A DNA stretch of 64,000 nt from positions 1 through 64,000 of the forward strand of contig CALTVC010000003.1 of NCBI GenBank assembly GCA_943912855.1. Reading direction: 5' to 3'. A program made the translations under genes and the position numbers. The DNA is from an uncultured Flavobacterium sp. GTDB lineage: Bacteria > Bacteroidota > Bacteroidia > Flavobacteriales > Flavobacteriaceae. Positions 23,679-33,611 of the stretch are shown here, one piece after another. Under the pieces are notes generated by a model, which searched no databases, was not told where the DNA came from, and saw nothing but the letters and a program-made list of their open reading frames with translations. Each line of letters opens with the position of its first letter. Position 1 is the first letter of the stretch.

Positions 23679-26600
23679 ATGAAACAAATTACTCTTATCC
23701 CCCCCTCCGGGTATCTTAAAAAAATAATCGGGCGGGCAAAAACAACCACCGGCATCGTTGCATTGTTGCTTACTGCACAATGGGGCAATGCCCAAAACTG
23801 GGAAAATGTAGGCAGTGCCGAAACCGTTTCGGCAGGTGGCACTTCGTTTAACAACCTTGTTGTAGACGCTGCCGGAAACTACTACATTTCGTACTACGAT
23901 GTATCTGTTGCAAAAGGTTCTGTACAAAAATTTGACGGTACTAACTGGAGCTATGTAGGCGGAAGCGCAGGCATAACAACAGGTTCTGCAACATTTAATG
24001 CACTGGCATATGCAGCAGACGGAAGTATTTATTATAGCAACCAGCTCGCCTACCCGGGTTCGGGCATGGAAGTACGTAAATTTAGTAACGGGGCATGGAG
24101 CCAATTACCAAATGTAAACAGCACCGGCATAAACTCTCAAGCTATAGCCGTATCTCATGACAACACATTGTTTGCATTTAACGGCGAAAACAGTGGCACT
24201 GTAAAACGTTTTGTAAACAATGCGTGGGAACAGGTAGGTAACACCGGATTTTCTGGCGGAGCTACCTTTGCAGAAATGGTTGTATCTCAGTCAGGAAAAG
24301 TATATCTGTGTAACGTAGCAAACGGTTTTGTACAGGTTTATCACCATGGCACAGAAGTTACCGAAGGAAACTGGGTACTAACCGGCGGAACTACAGTAGG
24401 TGCCGCTTCATCATCTGAGCAATTTTCATCTGACATAGCTCTGGATCAAAATGACAATGTATACGTTGCCTATGTATCTAATGGCGCAGAAGGGCAACTT
24501 CTTAATGTAAAGAAGTTTGACGGAAGCGGATGGGCACAGGTTGGTGCTGCTAACTTTTCTTCGGGAAGAATACAGCACGTAGCCCTTGCTGTTACTGCAA
24601 CAGGAAAACCCTATGTAGTAGCAAGCCGATGGGAAAATGACGACCTGCTAAAAAATACAGCATACAAATTTGATACCGACAGCAATAGCTGGCTTGTATT
24701 TGGCGATGCTTACATATCATCTGGGCAGGCTACATATAACGATCTTGCCATAGATGAAGTAAACCAATACCTTGTACTTACATACAGTCAGGGCGGTGCA
24801 AAAGTAAAAAGGATAAGCATTACAGAAAACAATACTCCTCCCGGAAGTGTTTGTAATAATACAGAACCAGGCAGTAATACAGGCGACCTTGGTTGTATAA
24901 GCTTTAACTATATGGGGCAGGCGGTATCTTACACTACCGTTCGTGGCGCCGATGGAAACATTTGGCTACAACAAAACCTGGGTAGTACAGCCATAGCAAC
25001 AGCTATGAATGATGAAGCTTCATACGGCGATCTTTTTCAGTGGGGACGCTGGGCTGATGGCCACCAAAGACGTGACTCAGAAACAAGCAGTACAGCTGCA
25101 GAACCAAATAACCCAAGGGGAGCCCGCGAAGTGGGTAGCAAATTCCTTACCAGCTCGCCATCTTGGTGGGACACCAGAGAACTGACAGATACATGGAAAG
25201 CAGATAATGCAGAATCTGTAAATGAAACAGACGGCTGCGACCCATGTAAGGCTCTGGGACAAGGATGGCAACTTCCTACCCAGGAAAACTGGACTAACCT
25301 TATAAGCTCTGAAAGCATAACAAGTGCAGCTACAGGCTTTGCCAGTAATCTTAAACTTGCAGCAACCGGATACCGTAGCAATACTGACGGCGGATTTACC
25401 TTTGTAGGTGAACGCAGTTATTACTGGAGTTCAGGAACATCTAATACCGGAGGTAGGTTTGTTTACCTAAGCACAACCATAGCAAACCCATCATCTGGGG
25501 CGCCACGTGGACAAGGCGCAGCAATACGTTGCGTTAAACTTGCTCCACAAATAATATCAGTTACATCTGTAGCCATTAATGTTCAGGACAATGCCGCACC
25601 GGCAATTACTACAGCGAGTGGCTCACTACAACTTACAGCAGCAGTTTTACCTGCCGAAGCAAACCAGGAAGTAACCTGGTCTATAACAAGTGGTAACACT
25701 TCTGCAACAATAAGTGCTAACGGACTTGTTACAGCTGTTGCTAATGGTACCGTAACTGTACAGGCTACATCTGTACAGGATACTACAAAAACATCTAGCA
25801 TAAGCATTACAATTACAAATCAGCCTGTTCTTGCCGATTGTACTTTTGCAACCCTTGAACTTACCGGATTTAACGCCGATGTTGTTGCCGAAGGAACCGG
25901 CGCTAACGCTAATGCTAAGGCTACGCAGCCTATAGACGGTGCAAATGCATACTACGCTAAGGACTTTGTACCGCAAACGCCACATTCTTCGGGAGCCAGC
26001 GCAGCGGCTTACGGAGGTGGTTTACCAAACAATGGTCTAATAGCCAGCACAGCCACTCAGGGTCTAAACTACCAAATGGCTTCTTACGGAGCTAACAACG
26101 CTTTGGTACTTAGAAACTCTACAAGTAACAATGGTACTCTTACGCTAACAACACCTAAAAAAGCAGAGAAACTATATCTTGCATGGGTAAGCGCAGAGGG
26201 CACTAACAATGTAAGCGTAACTGTAAACTTTGCCGACGGTTCTTCTCAGGTGTTTGCCGCGCAAAACGCGTCAGACTGGTGGAATGCATCTCCTAGTGCT
26301 TCTACTGTTGCTTTAGGAACTCTAGGTCGTGTATCTGTAATTACAACCGCAAACTGGGCTCCTGTAAACAGCTTCAGCGGACTGAATGAAACACAGCTTT
26401 TCCAAAAGGAATTTGAGTTTAGTGAAACCAACTACAACAAGTCTATTACATCTATTTCTTTTGTAAAAGAAAATTCATCTAATAATGCTACAACAACTGC
26501 TATCCTTGCAGCCAGTATCTGTGAAACAACAGTATCTGAGGTAGTAGTAGGTTCTGTAGCAATAACTACCGAAAATAACGTAGCTCCGGCTATTACAACT

Positions 26601-28742
26601 GCCAGCGGTACACTTCAGCTTGTGGCTGCTGTTACTCCGGCAACTGCAAGCCAGGAAGTAACCTGGACGGTAACATCGGGTAACGAATTTGGTGCGCTAA
26701 GCGACACTGGTCTTCTTACTGCCGTTGCAGACGGAACTGTAGTAATACGCGCTACATCTGTACAAGACCCTACTAAATTTGTTGAAATCACTATTACAAT
26801 ATCAGGTCAGCAATCATCAGGTATTACAGGATTTAACTACGACATTATAGCTAATGGTGTGGGCAATGCCTCAGAATCATCTCAGCTTGGTTTAGACGAG
26901 GTAAACTCAAGGGCACTGGTATCATTAGACTTCCAGGCTACAGCAAGCAGCGCATTCCCTACCTACGGACTACCTGCAAACGGTGTTATAAACAGTGCTA
27001 ACACGCCGGGCGTAACTTTCCAGCTTGAAAATTACTCTCGCAGAAACGCGCTTTACCTTACCCCTTCTTACGTAACGGGCTCTGTAAACAGCGCAAGTAG
27101 TGGCACACTATCGTTCACTGCACAAAATGCGGGTGCGGTATACATCCTATCGGCTGCTGCAGGTGGAGGTTCTAATAACCTGCCTTTTACAGCAACCATA
27201 AACTTTAGCGATGGCACTACACAACAGGCTTCGCTCCAGGCAAATGACTGGTACGGAAATTCAGGTTTTGCAATAAAAGGTATCGGCCGTGTAAACAGGG
27301 CTAACAACAACCTTGAAGGCAACTCTGAAGACCCAAGGCTATACGAAAACAGCATTATTATTGCCAATGAGAACTTTGGCAAAACCATTACTGGCATTGC
27401 TTTCTCATTCAGCGGAGATGCTACTGCAGAATATGCTAACGAAATCAGGCTTGCCATTCTATCTGTAACTACTACCCAAGGTCAGGTAACCCCGGTTGAA
27501 GATGTACTTACGGTAGAAACATCAGGCAATGAACCTGCAACAATTACTACGAACACAGGAACATTGGCTCTTAATGCCTACCTAAACGGCAACTATGCAT
27601 CAGATGTTACATGGAGCATTGTAGAAGGTGGTACAGGAAGTGCCAGCGTAAACATGTACGGCCAGGTAACAGCATCGGGTAACGGAACCATTACTGTGAG
27701 GGCTACCCTTAACAGCAATACTGATATTTATGGTGAAATCGAAGTAACCATTACCAACCAGGCAGCAGGTTACTGCGAGGCTTACTTCATTAACGGATGT
27801 GCACCAATGTCTATAAATGCTGTAACTACAACAGGCGGTAGCACTAACCTTAACAATACAGCTTCGGGTTGTTCTAACGACAATGACCTTACCGGTTATG
27901 GCGACTTTACAGCTCAGACCGTTACAGCAACTCCTGGCGATGTAGTAAACTTTACCGTAGATTTTACAGCTGATTCAGCTTACCTATCGGTATGGATAGA
28001 CTGGAACCACGACTTTATTTTTTCAGACAGCGAAAGGGTATACTTTACTGGCAATGCCGAATCAACGTACCGCGCTTCGTTTGCAGTTACTGTACCACAA
28101 AATGCAGCGCTTACCGCTACACGCATCCGTGTTAAAGCAGTTAACGGCTGGGAAGGTTCAGGACCGTGCGGTTACAACTCTTTTGGCGAGGTAGAAGATT
28201 ACACCTTTACCATTACCGAAGGCGATGCAACACCAGACAGCGTAACCATTACTACCGAAGGCGGCATACCTGCAAGCATAACTACAGAGGAAACTACACT
28301 GCAACTTGTAGCTGTTGTAGCTCCTGTAGCAGCATCTCAGGAGGTTGTATGGACCGTAATTCCGGGTACAGGAAATGCTACAGTAGATGAAAATGGTGTA
28401 GTAACTCCAGTAGCAAACGGTACTGTTGTAGTTCGTGCTACTTCAGTAGAAGACCCTACGGTTTATACCGAAATTGAAATCACCATTAATGTAGAGAGCC
28501 TGGGTACAGGTAACGTTACTAAAAACGCGTTTACCATTTACCCTAACCCTACCGGTGGCGATATTACCATAGCTACATCTGAGCCGGTAAAATCAGTAAT
28601 CATTTACAACCAGCTTGGTCAGCTTGTAAAAACGGCCAACACAGCTGTTGTAAGCATGCTGGAACTACCTGCTGGCGTGTACATGGTGGAAGTACATTTT
28701 AAAAACAATGCAAAATCAGTACAGAAGGTTATACGTAAATAG
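23679..28742 (+). CDS. large T9SS-secreted multidomain adhesin-like protein
   Basis: 1687 aa. Long signal region ending WGNAQ near residue 39. About 40-385: repeats typical of a beta-propeller. About 390-625: FISUMP-type domain (WLQQNLG, LPTQENW, YYWSSG, GAAIRCVK). Then four BIG2-type Ig domains near 627-714, 956-1045, 1267-1362 and 1520-1607, separated by two related ~220-aa domains (720-951 and 1046-1266) and a GEVED domain (1362-1514, IDWNHDF, FGEVEDYTF). The last ~70 residues are a type A sorting domain (YPNPTGG..., ending KVIRK) for T9SS export and surface attachment. The role is probably binding to surface or carbohydrate; the ligand is unknown. Own promoter and terminator. Confidence 0.88.
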   Translation: MKQITLIPPSGYLKKIIGRAKTTTGIVALLLTAQWGNAQNWENVGSAETVSAGGTSFNNLVVDAAGNYYISYYDVSVAKGSVQKFDGTNWSYVGGSAGITTGSATFNALAYAADGSIYYSNQLAYPGSGMEVRKFSNGAWSQLPNVNSTGINSQAIAVSHDNTLFAFNGENSGTVKRFVNNAWEQVGNTGFSGGATFAEMVVSQSGKVYLCNVANGFVQVYHHGTEVTEGNWVLTGGTTVGAASSSEQFSSDIALDQNDNVYVAYVSNGAEGQLLNVKKFDGSGWAQVGAANFSSGRIQHVALAVTATGKPYVVASRWENDDLLKNTAYKFDTDSNSWLVFGDAYISSGQATYNDLAIDEVNQYLVLTYSQGGAKVKRISITENNTPPGSVCNNTEPGSNTGDLGCISFNYMGQAVSYTTVRGADGNIWLQQNLGSTAIATAMNDEASYGDLFQWGRWADGHQRRDSETSSTAAEPNNPRGAREVGSKFLTSSPSWWDTRELTDTWKADNAESVNETDGCDPCKALGQGWQLPTQENWTNLISSESITSAATGFASNLKLAATGYRSNTDGGFTFVGERSYYWSSGTSNTGGRFVYLSTTIANPSSGAPRGQGAAIRCVKLAPQIISVTSVAINVQDNAAPAITTASGSLQLTAAVLPAEANQEVTWSITSGNTSATISANGLVTAVANGTVTVQATSVQDTTKTSSISITITNQPVLADCTFATLELTGFNADVVAEGTGANANAKATQPIDGANAYYAKDFVPQTPHSSGASAAAYGGGLPNNGLIASTATQGLNYQMASYGANNALVLRNSTSNNGTLTLTTPKKAEKLYLAWVSAEGTNNVSVTVNFADGSSQVFAAQNASDWWNASPSASTVALGTLGRVSVITTANWAPVNSFSGLNETQLFQKEFEFSETNYNKSITSISFVKENSSNNATTTAILAASICETTVSEVVVGSVAITTENNVAPAITTASGTLQLVAAVTPATASQEVTWTVTSGNEFGALSDTGLLTAVADGTVVIRATSVQDPTKFVEITITISGQQSSGITGFNYDIIANGVGNASESSQLGLDEVNSRALVSLDFQATASSAFPTYGLPANGVINSANTPGVTFQLENYSRRNALYLTPSYVTGSVNSASSGTLSFTAQNAGAVYILSAAAGGGSNNLPFTATINFSDGTTQQASLQANDWYGNSGFAIKGIGRVNRANNNLEGNSEDPRLYENSIIIANENFGKTITGIAFSFSGDATAEYANEIRLAILSVTTTQGQVTPVEDVLTVETSGNEPATITTNTGTLALNAYLNGNYASDVTWSIVEGGTGSASVNMYGQVTASGNGTITVRATLNSNTDIYGEIEVTITNQAAGYCEAYFINGCAPMSINAVTTTGGSTNLNNTASGCSNDNDLTGYGDFTAQTVTATPGDVVNFTVDFTADSAYLSVWIDWNHDFIFSDSERVYFTGNAESTYRASFAVTVPQNAALTATRIRVKAVNGWEGSGPCGYNSFGEVEDYTFTITEGDATPDSVTITTEGGIPASITTEETTLQLVAVVAPVAASQEVVWTVIPGTGNATVDENGVVTPVANGTVVVRATSVEDPTVYTEIEITINVESLGTGNVTKNAFTIYPNPTGGDITIATSEPVKSVIIYNQLGQLVKTANTAVVSMLELPAGVYMVEVHFKNNAKSVQKVIRK

Positions 28743-28776
28743 TTTCTTCATTTCCATATATTATTGTTAGTCTGTA

Positions 28777-28808
28777 AAGCATCCGGATTGTATCCGGATG
28801 CTTTTTTT
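28777..28808 (+). terminator. terminator of the large T9SS gene
   Basis: Perfect arms AAGCATCCGGAT (28777-28788) and 28792-28803 with a 3-nt loop and seven T. Confidence 0.9.
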
Positions 28809-28874
28809 ATAATAACTTGCCATTAAAAAATACAACGCGTTACAATAAATACGCATCCCCTGCTTTATATATAC

Positions 28875-29783
28875 ATGAAATCCATTACCGCCTGCATACT
28901 ACTCTGCTGTACCGCACTGCACTTAAGGGCGCAGAAAGTAGCTGACACAACGTATGTAAAAGCGTTTCCGCAAAACTTTTCGGCTACGTTATTCGTCGCC
29001 CGAAACAGCATAGACATAGACCGTAGCGAAAAGACGTATAGCCCAAACAACCCAATTAACTTAGGTGCCGGGATTTCACTAAAAAACACGGTGGTTAATC
29101 TTAAATACGGTTTTAGCATACCGTCTATGGTGGGCAAGGGACAGGGCAGAACAGAATCGCGGAATTTTCAGTTGCATAACTACCGCAGGTACCTTGTAAC
29201 CGATTTCTTTTACCAATATTACAAAGGATTTTACGAAGGCGATAAAAATATAAACCTGTACCCGAACCTTATGGTAGCCCAAACCGGATTACAGGTTACG
29301 TACATTGTTAAGGGCAACCGATTCTCTGCCAAGGCAGCTTTTGAACAAAGCGAGATACAGGTAAAATCGGCAGGAAGCCTTGTTTGGGGAGCCAATGTTT
29401 TTTACACTAAAGCAAACTCAGGCGACGAACAATGGTTTAACGGAAGTAATATTACCAAAAACCTGCAAATGGGCATAAGCGCAGGTTATGGCTATAATAA
29501 GGTAATTGCCGAACAATGGCTGCTTTCGGGCATATTAACGGCGGGGCCTAACTTTGGAAACTCCCCTGACATGCTGAAAAAAGGACACATAAAACTATAC
29601 CCTGCCATGTCGTTCCAGGCATCGGGTGGGTATCATGAAAAGGATTGGAGTGTATATGCATCGTTCATTATCCACACCAAAAACCTTACACCTACCGGAC
29701 AAACGCCTACCCAGCTTACCTCTATAAGTACTCAATTATCTTTAATAAGAAGGCTGAACCTTAAATGGCGGAATAAGGCTTAG
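28875..29783 (+). CDS. DUF4421-like outer-membrane-type protein
   Basis: 302 aa with a signal peptide ending near residue 20 (HLRAQ). The body has alternating beta-strand patterns with many aromatic residues (KYGFSIP, DFFYQYYKGFYEGD, SAGYGYNKV) and ends in a strand with Arg/Lys (LNLKWRNKA), as in outer-membrane beta-barrels. It resembles DUF4421 proteins of Bacteroidetes, whose function is not known. It is convergent with the amine oxidase gene, with only 6 bp between stops and no clear terminator. The family assignment is from memory and should be seen as probable. Confidence 0.65.
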   Translation: MKSITACILLCCTALHLRAQKVADTTYVKAFPQNFSATLFVARNSIDIDRSEKTYSPNNPINLGAGISLKNTVVNLKYGFSIPSMVGKGQGRTESRNFQLHNYRRYLVTDFFYQYYKGFYEGDKNINLYPNLMVAQTGLQVTYIVKGNRFSAKAAFEQSEIQVKSAGSLVWGANVFYTKANSGDEQWFNGSNITKNLQMGISAGYGYNKVIAEQWLLSGILTAGPNFGNSPDMLKKGHIKLYPAMSFQASGGYHEKDWSVYASFIIHTKNLTPTGQTPTQLTSISTQLSLIRRLNLKWRNKA

Positions 29784-29789
29784 CTTGCT

Positions 29790-31103
29790 TTATTGCTTGC
29801 CGATTATTAGTTCGGCTACGTTTTTGCCGCTCGTTAAGGCAGCTTCTACTGTACCCATAGACGGGCCTTCGTACAGATATTCTCCAGCAAAATATATTGT
29901 GTCTGCTACAGGCTGTTGCAGTAGTTTCCTTGCGTCAGGGCTTTTAACGGTATCATACGCATACGAACCACGGGTAAAGGTTTCGGCTGTCCAGTTGGTT
30001 ACGTTCCACGCAATGAGTTTAACCTTTAAAGCTTCGGCAGAAATTGCAAATGCATTGCTTAACGATTCTATAGCCAAGTCTAAAATTTCCTCATTGGTGG
30101 CGTCTTTTTTATCGAATGCGGGAGGGCCACCTAACCAACCTGTAATAAGCGGAGTCTTTAAAGGCGACTGTGTCCAGAAAGTAGGTATGGGTTGCCCGTA
30201 TGTAAACAGGAATCCCATAGTAGAGAGATCAGCATCTAAGCGTTTACAAACGGCTTGACTTTCCCAAAAGGCATCATCAAACTCCAGTAAAATTTTGATG
30301 ATAGAACCAAAACCCATTTCATTAATTGCATTGGTTTGTTCCTGCAATGGAGGATTAAAGGCTATACGCCCTTCGGCATTTTCAGGCAATTGTAACACAC
30401 CTAACGGCAACGCTACAATTACTTTATTGGCTTCATAAACCGAACCATTAGTTGCTTTTACGGTTACAAAGTTTTCTTTCCAAACAACTTCATCAACTAC
30501 GGTATTGAGTAAAATTTCGGTACCTGAGCTATGGCAGACATCAGCAAGATAGTTGGCAAGGGTAACGTATCCGCCATCAATGCGGTGTTGCGCATCTTCA
30601 TCTTCATGGTTCCATTCATCCCTTAGCGCAAATGTACTTACATCGTGTATATCTGCAGTATCATAGCCCGCCACGTAGTTTTCTACCTGTATCCGCATTG
30701 CGGCATATTCTTCTCCCGAAAAATTTTGCTGTAAAAAATCGTACAGGGGCATATCCTGCTGTAATTGATTAACCGCTTCCAGAAACTCATCCCATCGTTC
30801 TACAAACTCACCACTCTGGGTAAATGCACCATTTTTATATTGCCACATTTCAAAGTTAACGTTTGTTGTACCAATGCCCGCCTCCTTTAAAAGACCAAGG
30901 GTCACAGGCAAATTGCCATGTACAAACTCGGCACCTAACTCAGTCGGGACAGAAAAACCATCACTATTAGTGGTATGCATACGCCCACCAATACGGTTAC
31001 GGGCTTCGAGCATCTTTACGGTATTGCCTGCTTTGGTTAAGGTATAAGTAGCCATTAACCCAGTAGCACCGGCACCGATTACAATAACATTTGTAGTATT
31101 CAT
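29790..31103 (-). CDS. flavin amine oxidase (monoamine oxidase-like)
   Basis: 437 aa from the ATG at 31101-31103; a frame 13 codons longer lacks family character. FAD-binding Rossmann motif VIGAGATGLMA near residue 6, the second motif ARNRIGGRM near 37-45, a substrate-binding region, and the C-terminal FAD motif FAGEYLYEGPSMGTVEAAL in outline near 405-425. Such enzymes oxidise primary or secondary amines to imines, making H2O2. The substrate cannot be told from sequence. Cytoplasmic, with no signal peptide and no nearby amine pathway genes. Confidence 0.88.
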   Translation of the reverse strand: MNTTNVIVIGAGATGLMATYTLTKAGNTVKMLEARNRIGGRMHTTNSDGFSVPTELGAEFVHGNLPVTLGLLKEAGIGTTNVNFEMWQYKNGAFTQSGEFVERWDEFLEAVNQLQQDMPLYDFLQQNFSGEEYAAMRIQVENYVAGYDTADIHDVSTFALRDEWNHEDEDAQHRIDGGYVTLANYLADVCHSSGTEILLNTVVDEVVWKENFVTVKATNGSVYEANKVIVALPLGVLQLPENAEGRIAFNPPLQEQTNAINEMGFGSIIKILLEFDDAFWESQAVCKRLDADLSTMGFLFTYGQPIPTFWTQSPLKTPLITGWLGGPPAFDKKDATNEEILDLAIESLSNAFAISAEALKVKLIAWNVTNWTAETFTRGSYAYDTVKSPDARKLLQQPVADTIYFAGEYLYEGPSMGTVEAALTSGKNVAELIIGKQ

Positions 31104-31172
31104 TTTTACGGAAAAGAGATAGCCAAGGTAATGATTTTGCAATCATATCGGTAAGCCCTACGGTTGTAAAAT

Positions 31173-31586
31173 CTAAAGTATAAGATAAACTTCAAACCAT
31201 TGCCCACCTAATTCCAACATTGAAAGTTCATCGGCATACACCATTTCTTTTATCTGAGCCCTGAGCACATCTTCGTCAATAGAATATCCCGAATACTTCG
31301 GGTGCGTTTCTATGAACTGTGTAATGCCCCATTCGTTGAATTGAATTTCTTTACCTCTGCCTATCCATACCCCAAATTCGCCTATAATGCCTTTGTATGT
31401 AAAGCTACAGCCACTGCCGTGATAATGGTATTCATAATCACCAACAGTACCTTTCCTCGCCACTTTGCCCAGCCTATGCGCTTCACAATAAGGATTAACG
31501 TCTATAGAATATTTCTCTTTTAAGCTATTTTCAAAATCCCTGATAAAGGCTACATAATCTACAAGTATGCTTCTTAAATGTATCAT
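31173..31586 (-). CDS. uncharacterised protein, possibly DUF6896
   Basis: 137 aa, soluble, no signal peptide. Features are a central YEYHYHGSGCSFTYKG segment, then FGVWIGRGKEIQFNEWG and an acidic C-terminal half. It may belong to DUF6896, which is known mostly from stand-alone proteins; I am not sure. It lies between the amine oxidase and the secreted nuclease on the same strand, 69 bp before the amine oxidase start. Real gene by codon pattern; function unknown. Confidence 0.6.
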   Translation of the reverse strand: MIHLRSILVDYVAFIRDFENSLKEKYSIDVNPYCEAHRLGKVARKGTVGDYEYHYHGSGCSFTYKGIIGEFGVWIGRGKEIQFNEWGITQFIETHPKYSGYSIDEDVLRAQIKEMVYADELSMLELGGQWFEVYLIL

Positions 31587-31629
31587 CTTATTTGGTTGGA
31601 TAAATTTAGGGCAAATGATTTATAAAACA

Positions 31630-31659
31630 GAAAAGCCCCGGCAGGTACCGAAGCTTTTC
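31630..31659 (-). terminator. terminator of the secreted nuclease gene
   Basis: GAAAAGC (31630-31636) and GCTTTTC (31653-31659) arms with a partly paired GC-rich centre, just after the stop at 31677 on the minus strand. Moderate strength. Confidence 0.55.
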
Positions 31660-31676
31660 ATGATTATGTAACAATA

Positions 31677-33341
31677 TTATTCTTTTATGAACTTGCCACT
31701 CTTACCTTCCATTTTCAGTATATAAATACCCGATGGCAGGTTGCTTACATTAAGTGCGTTGCCCGATAACTTCACGGCAAGAACCTGCCTGCCTGTAATA
31801 TCATATACCTGCACAGCACTATCATTCACAACACCCGAAACGCTAACATTAAGCGCATCCTTTACCGGGTTAGGGTAAATGGCCCAGGTATCATTTGCTT
31901 TTACCGTTGGCACATTAGCGGTAGCAAACTGAAACGTAGCACTCACCGGAATGTGGTTAGAGGTGGTGTTAAAAAAATCCTGTATGGATTGCCTTATGTT
32001 GTTTTGACGCAATACACTCCCCGCAACGTAGTTACCGGAAAGTTCGTTAGACACGATGATGTTCTCGATTATAGGATTTGGCAAGGCTGAAGTAATCCCT
32101 CTGTAGTTTGCCGTATCGTCCATAAAGTTCTTATATGGCGAATCAGTACATTGGCATGCTTCGCTGGTTGTACCTGTAAGGTAGTCGTTATAATCGCCGA
32201 TAAGGATAACATTCTTGGTATTATATGATGCCCCATCAAGTATTGCCTTTAGCCCTACAGAAGCGCCAAGCCTGCGGGTATAGCTCATCGGATTATTATC
32301 TTCTGCCTTCGCATGGATATTCACCAAAGTTACAGGCACTATGTTAGTTCCTGAAATCAGGTTTACGTTAAACACCGCCGGGAAACGTCCGCTCGACCAG
32401 TTATACGAATAGGAATTGCCCTGAGAGGCACTGCCACTGCTCAGTTCAAAAGAGTTTACAAACTGCACCCTTGATTTTTTGTAGATAAGAACCTGGCTCT
32501 GCTCACAATCATCCGTTACCGTTGCAAAAGCTCCGCCCCATTCATCACTCCCTAATAACGAAACAATATTAGCCACCATAGGTGCCGCAGCATTGTTCGT
32601 TACTTCCTGAATGCAATAAATATCTGAATTCATGGTACGAAGCGCGGTAACCACGTTGTTTAGTTGCCTTGTTTCATCGTCAGGCCCGAAACCAGGTTGG
32701 GCACAACCCAGCCATTCGGTATTCCAGTTGGTTATTTTAAAGGTTCCGCCCAGCCCGGGGTTGGTACCCTGAACATCTCCCGTAACCTTTACATTTTTTA
32801 TTTCCCATGTAGCACTTTGTGTAGCACTGCTCATATAACGAAATGCAAAGCGTGAATTCTGTGACCTTACCTCGGAAGGAATAGTTAAGTCTCCCGAAGG
32901 TATATACTGCCATGCAGTAGTAATGTTTTGGTTAAGACCTGTTAGCTCTACCCAGGTAGTTGTTGCCAGGTCGCCGGTATAGTTTGCCGTAGCAAATACC
33001 TTGTACCATCCATCGTTTACGCCCACATTCATTACCGATGCGTTACCACGCGTATGACTGAAACTCAACTTAACGTTATCTACATTTTCCAGGTTCATAA
33101 CAGGGCTTAGCAACCAGTCTTCGTTAGCATAGCTTTGCCCTCCGGTGTAGCCGTTACAAACAGCGCCATACTGTGTACTGAAATACCAGTTTTGTGCACC
33201 CGCAACGCTTACGGGTGTAAACATCCCGAAGCTTTCCTGACTTAATAATGTCTCGTCTAAAAGGGTGGTCTGCGCCTGTAGCTTATTTATGCCAAGACAC
33301 ACAAACGCCAACAGTACAAAAAGTTGGTTTAGTTTTCTCAT
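31677..33341 (-). CDS. T9SS-secreted endonuclease/exonuclease/phosphatase-fold protein
   Basis: 554 aa from the ATG at 33339-33341, which begins a good signal peptide (MRKLNQLFVLLAFVCLGINK...). About 25-190: a jelly-roll, choice-of-anchor-like region (NEDWLLSPVMNLENVDNVK). About 200-455: nuclease/phosphatase fold with FKITNWNTEWLG, CIQEVTN, LVNIHAKA, IGDYNDYL and SNHIPVSA, the expected metal- and base-catalysis motifs. The last ~75 residues are a type A T9SS sorting domain (YPNPVKDALNVS, ending KFIKE). Probably a cell-surface or released DNase or phosphodiesterase. A frame 13 codons longer is rejected. Confidence 0.87.
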   Translation of the reverse strand: MRKLNQLFVLLAFVCLGINKLQAQTTLLDETLLSQESFGMFTPVSVAGAQNWYFSTQYGAVCNGYTGGQSYANEDWLLSPVMNLENVDNVKLSFSHTRGNASVMNVGVNDGWYKVFATANYTGDLATTTWVELTGLNQNITTAWQYIPSGDLTIPSEVRSQNSRFAFRYMSSATQSATWEIKNVKVTGDVQGTNPGLGGTFKITNWNTEWLGCAQPGFGPDDETRQLNNVVTALRTMNSDIYCIQEVTNNAAAPMVANIVSLLGSDEWGGAFATVTDDCEQSQVLIYKKSRVQFVNSFELSSGSASQGNSYSYNWSSGRFPAVFNVNLISGTNIVPVTLVNIHAKAEDNNPMSYTRRLGASVGLKAILDGASYNTKNVILIGDYNDYLTGTTSEACQCTDSPYKNFMDDTANYRGITSALPNPIIENIIVSNELSGNYVAGSVLRQNNIRQSIQDFFNTTSNHIPVSATFQFATANVPTVKANDTWAIYPNPVKDALNVSVSGVVNDSAVQVYDITGRQVLAVKLSGNALNVSNLPSGIYILKMEGKSGKFIKE

Positions 33342-33374
33342 TATTGGTATAGGTTTAATTGGTTTTAAAAACCG

Positions 33375-33421
33375 ACACAAACTTACAAATAAAACATACT
33401 TATCTGATATTAAGTTTGTGT
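33375..33421. promoter_or_regulatory. inverted repeat before the secreted nuclease gene
   Basis: ACACAAACTTA (33375-33385) and TAAGTTTGTGT (33411-33421) form a perfect 11-bp inverted repeat with a 25-bp centre, 34 bp before the nuclease ATG. It may be an operator for two dimers or a leader hairpin. Confidence 0.4.
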
Positions 33422-33487
33422 GATGCGGGTAAGTCTATACTTTAAGATTAATTTAGTCAGGAAAATGTCGGGAAACCAAAGATAAAA

Positions 33488-33528
33488 AAATGAGTTATAC
33501 ACCTATTATTTAGATGTATAACTCATTT
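33488..33528 (-). terminator. terminator of tRNA-Arg
   Basis: TGAGTTATACA (33491-33501) and TGTATAACTCA (33515-33525), perfect, AT-rich, followed on the minus strand by seven T. Confidence 0.75.
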
Positions 33529-33533
33529 AATTG

Positions 33534-33605
33534 TGACCCCATCGGGATTCGAACCCAAATCTTCAGAACCGGAATCTGAAATTCTATCCATTAAACTATG
33601 GAGCC
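33534..33605 (-). tRNA. tRNA-Arg (anticodon CCG)
   Basis: 72 nt on the minus strand. Acceptor GGCTCCA pairs with TGGGGTC using two wobble pairs, anticodon loop TTCCGGT between TCAGA and TCTGA, T-loop TTCGAAT. CCA is not encoded. Reads CGG. It follows yqeY and may depend on that transcript, as no clear promoter of its own is seen. Confidence 0.93.
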
Positions 33606-33611
33606 TGTTAT

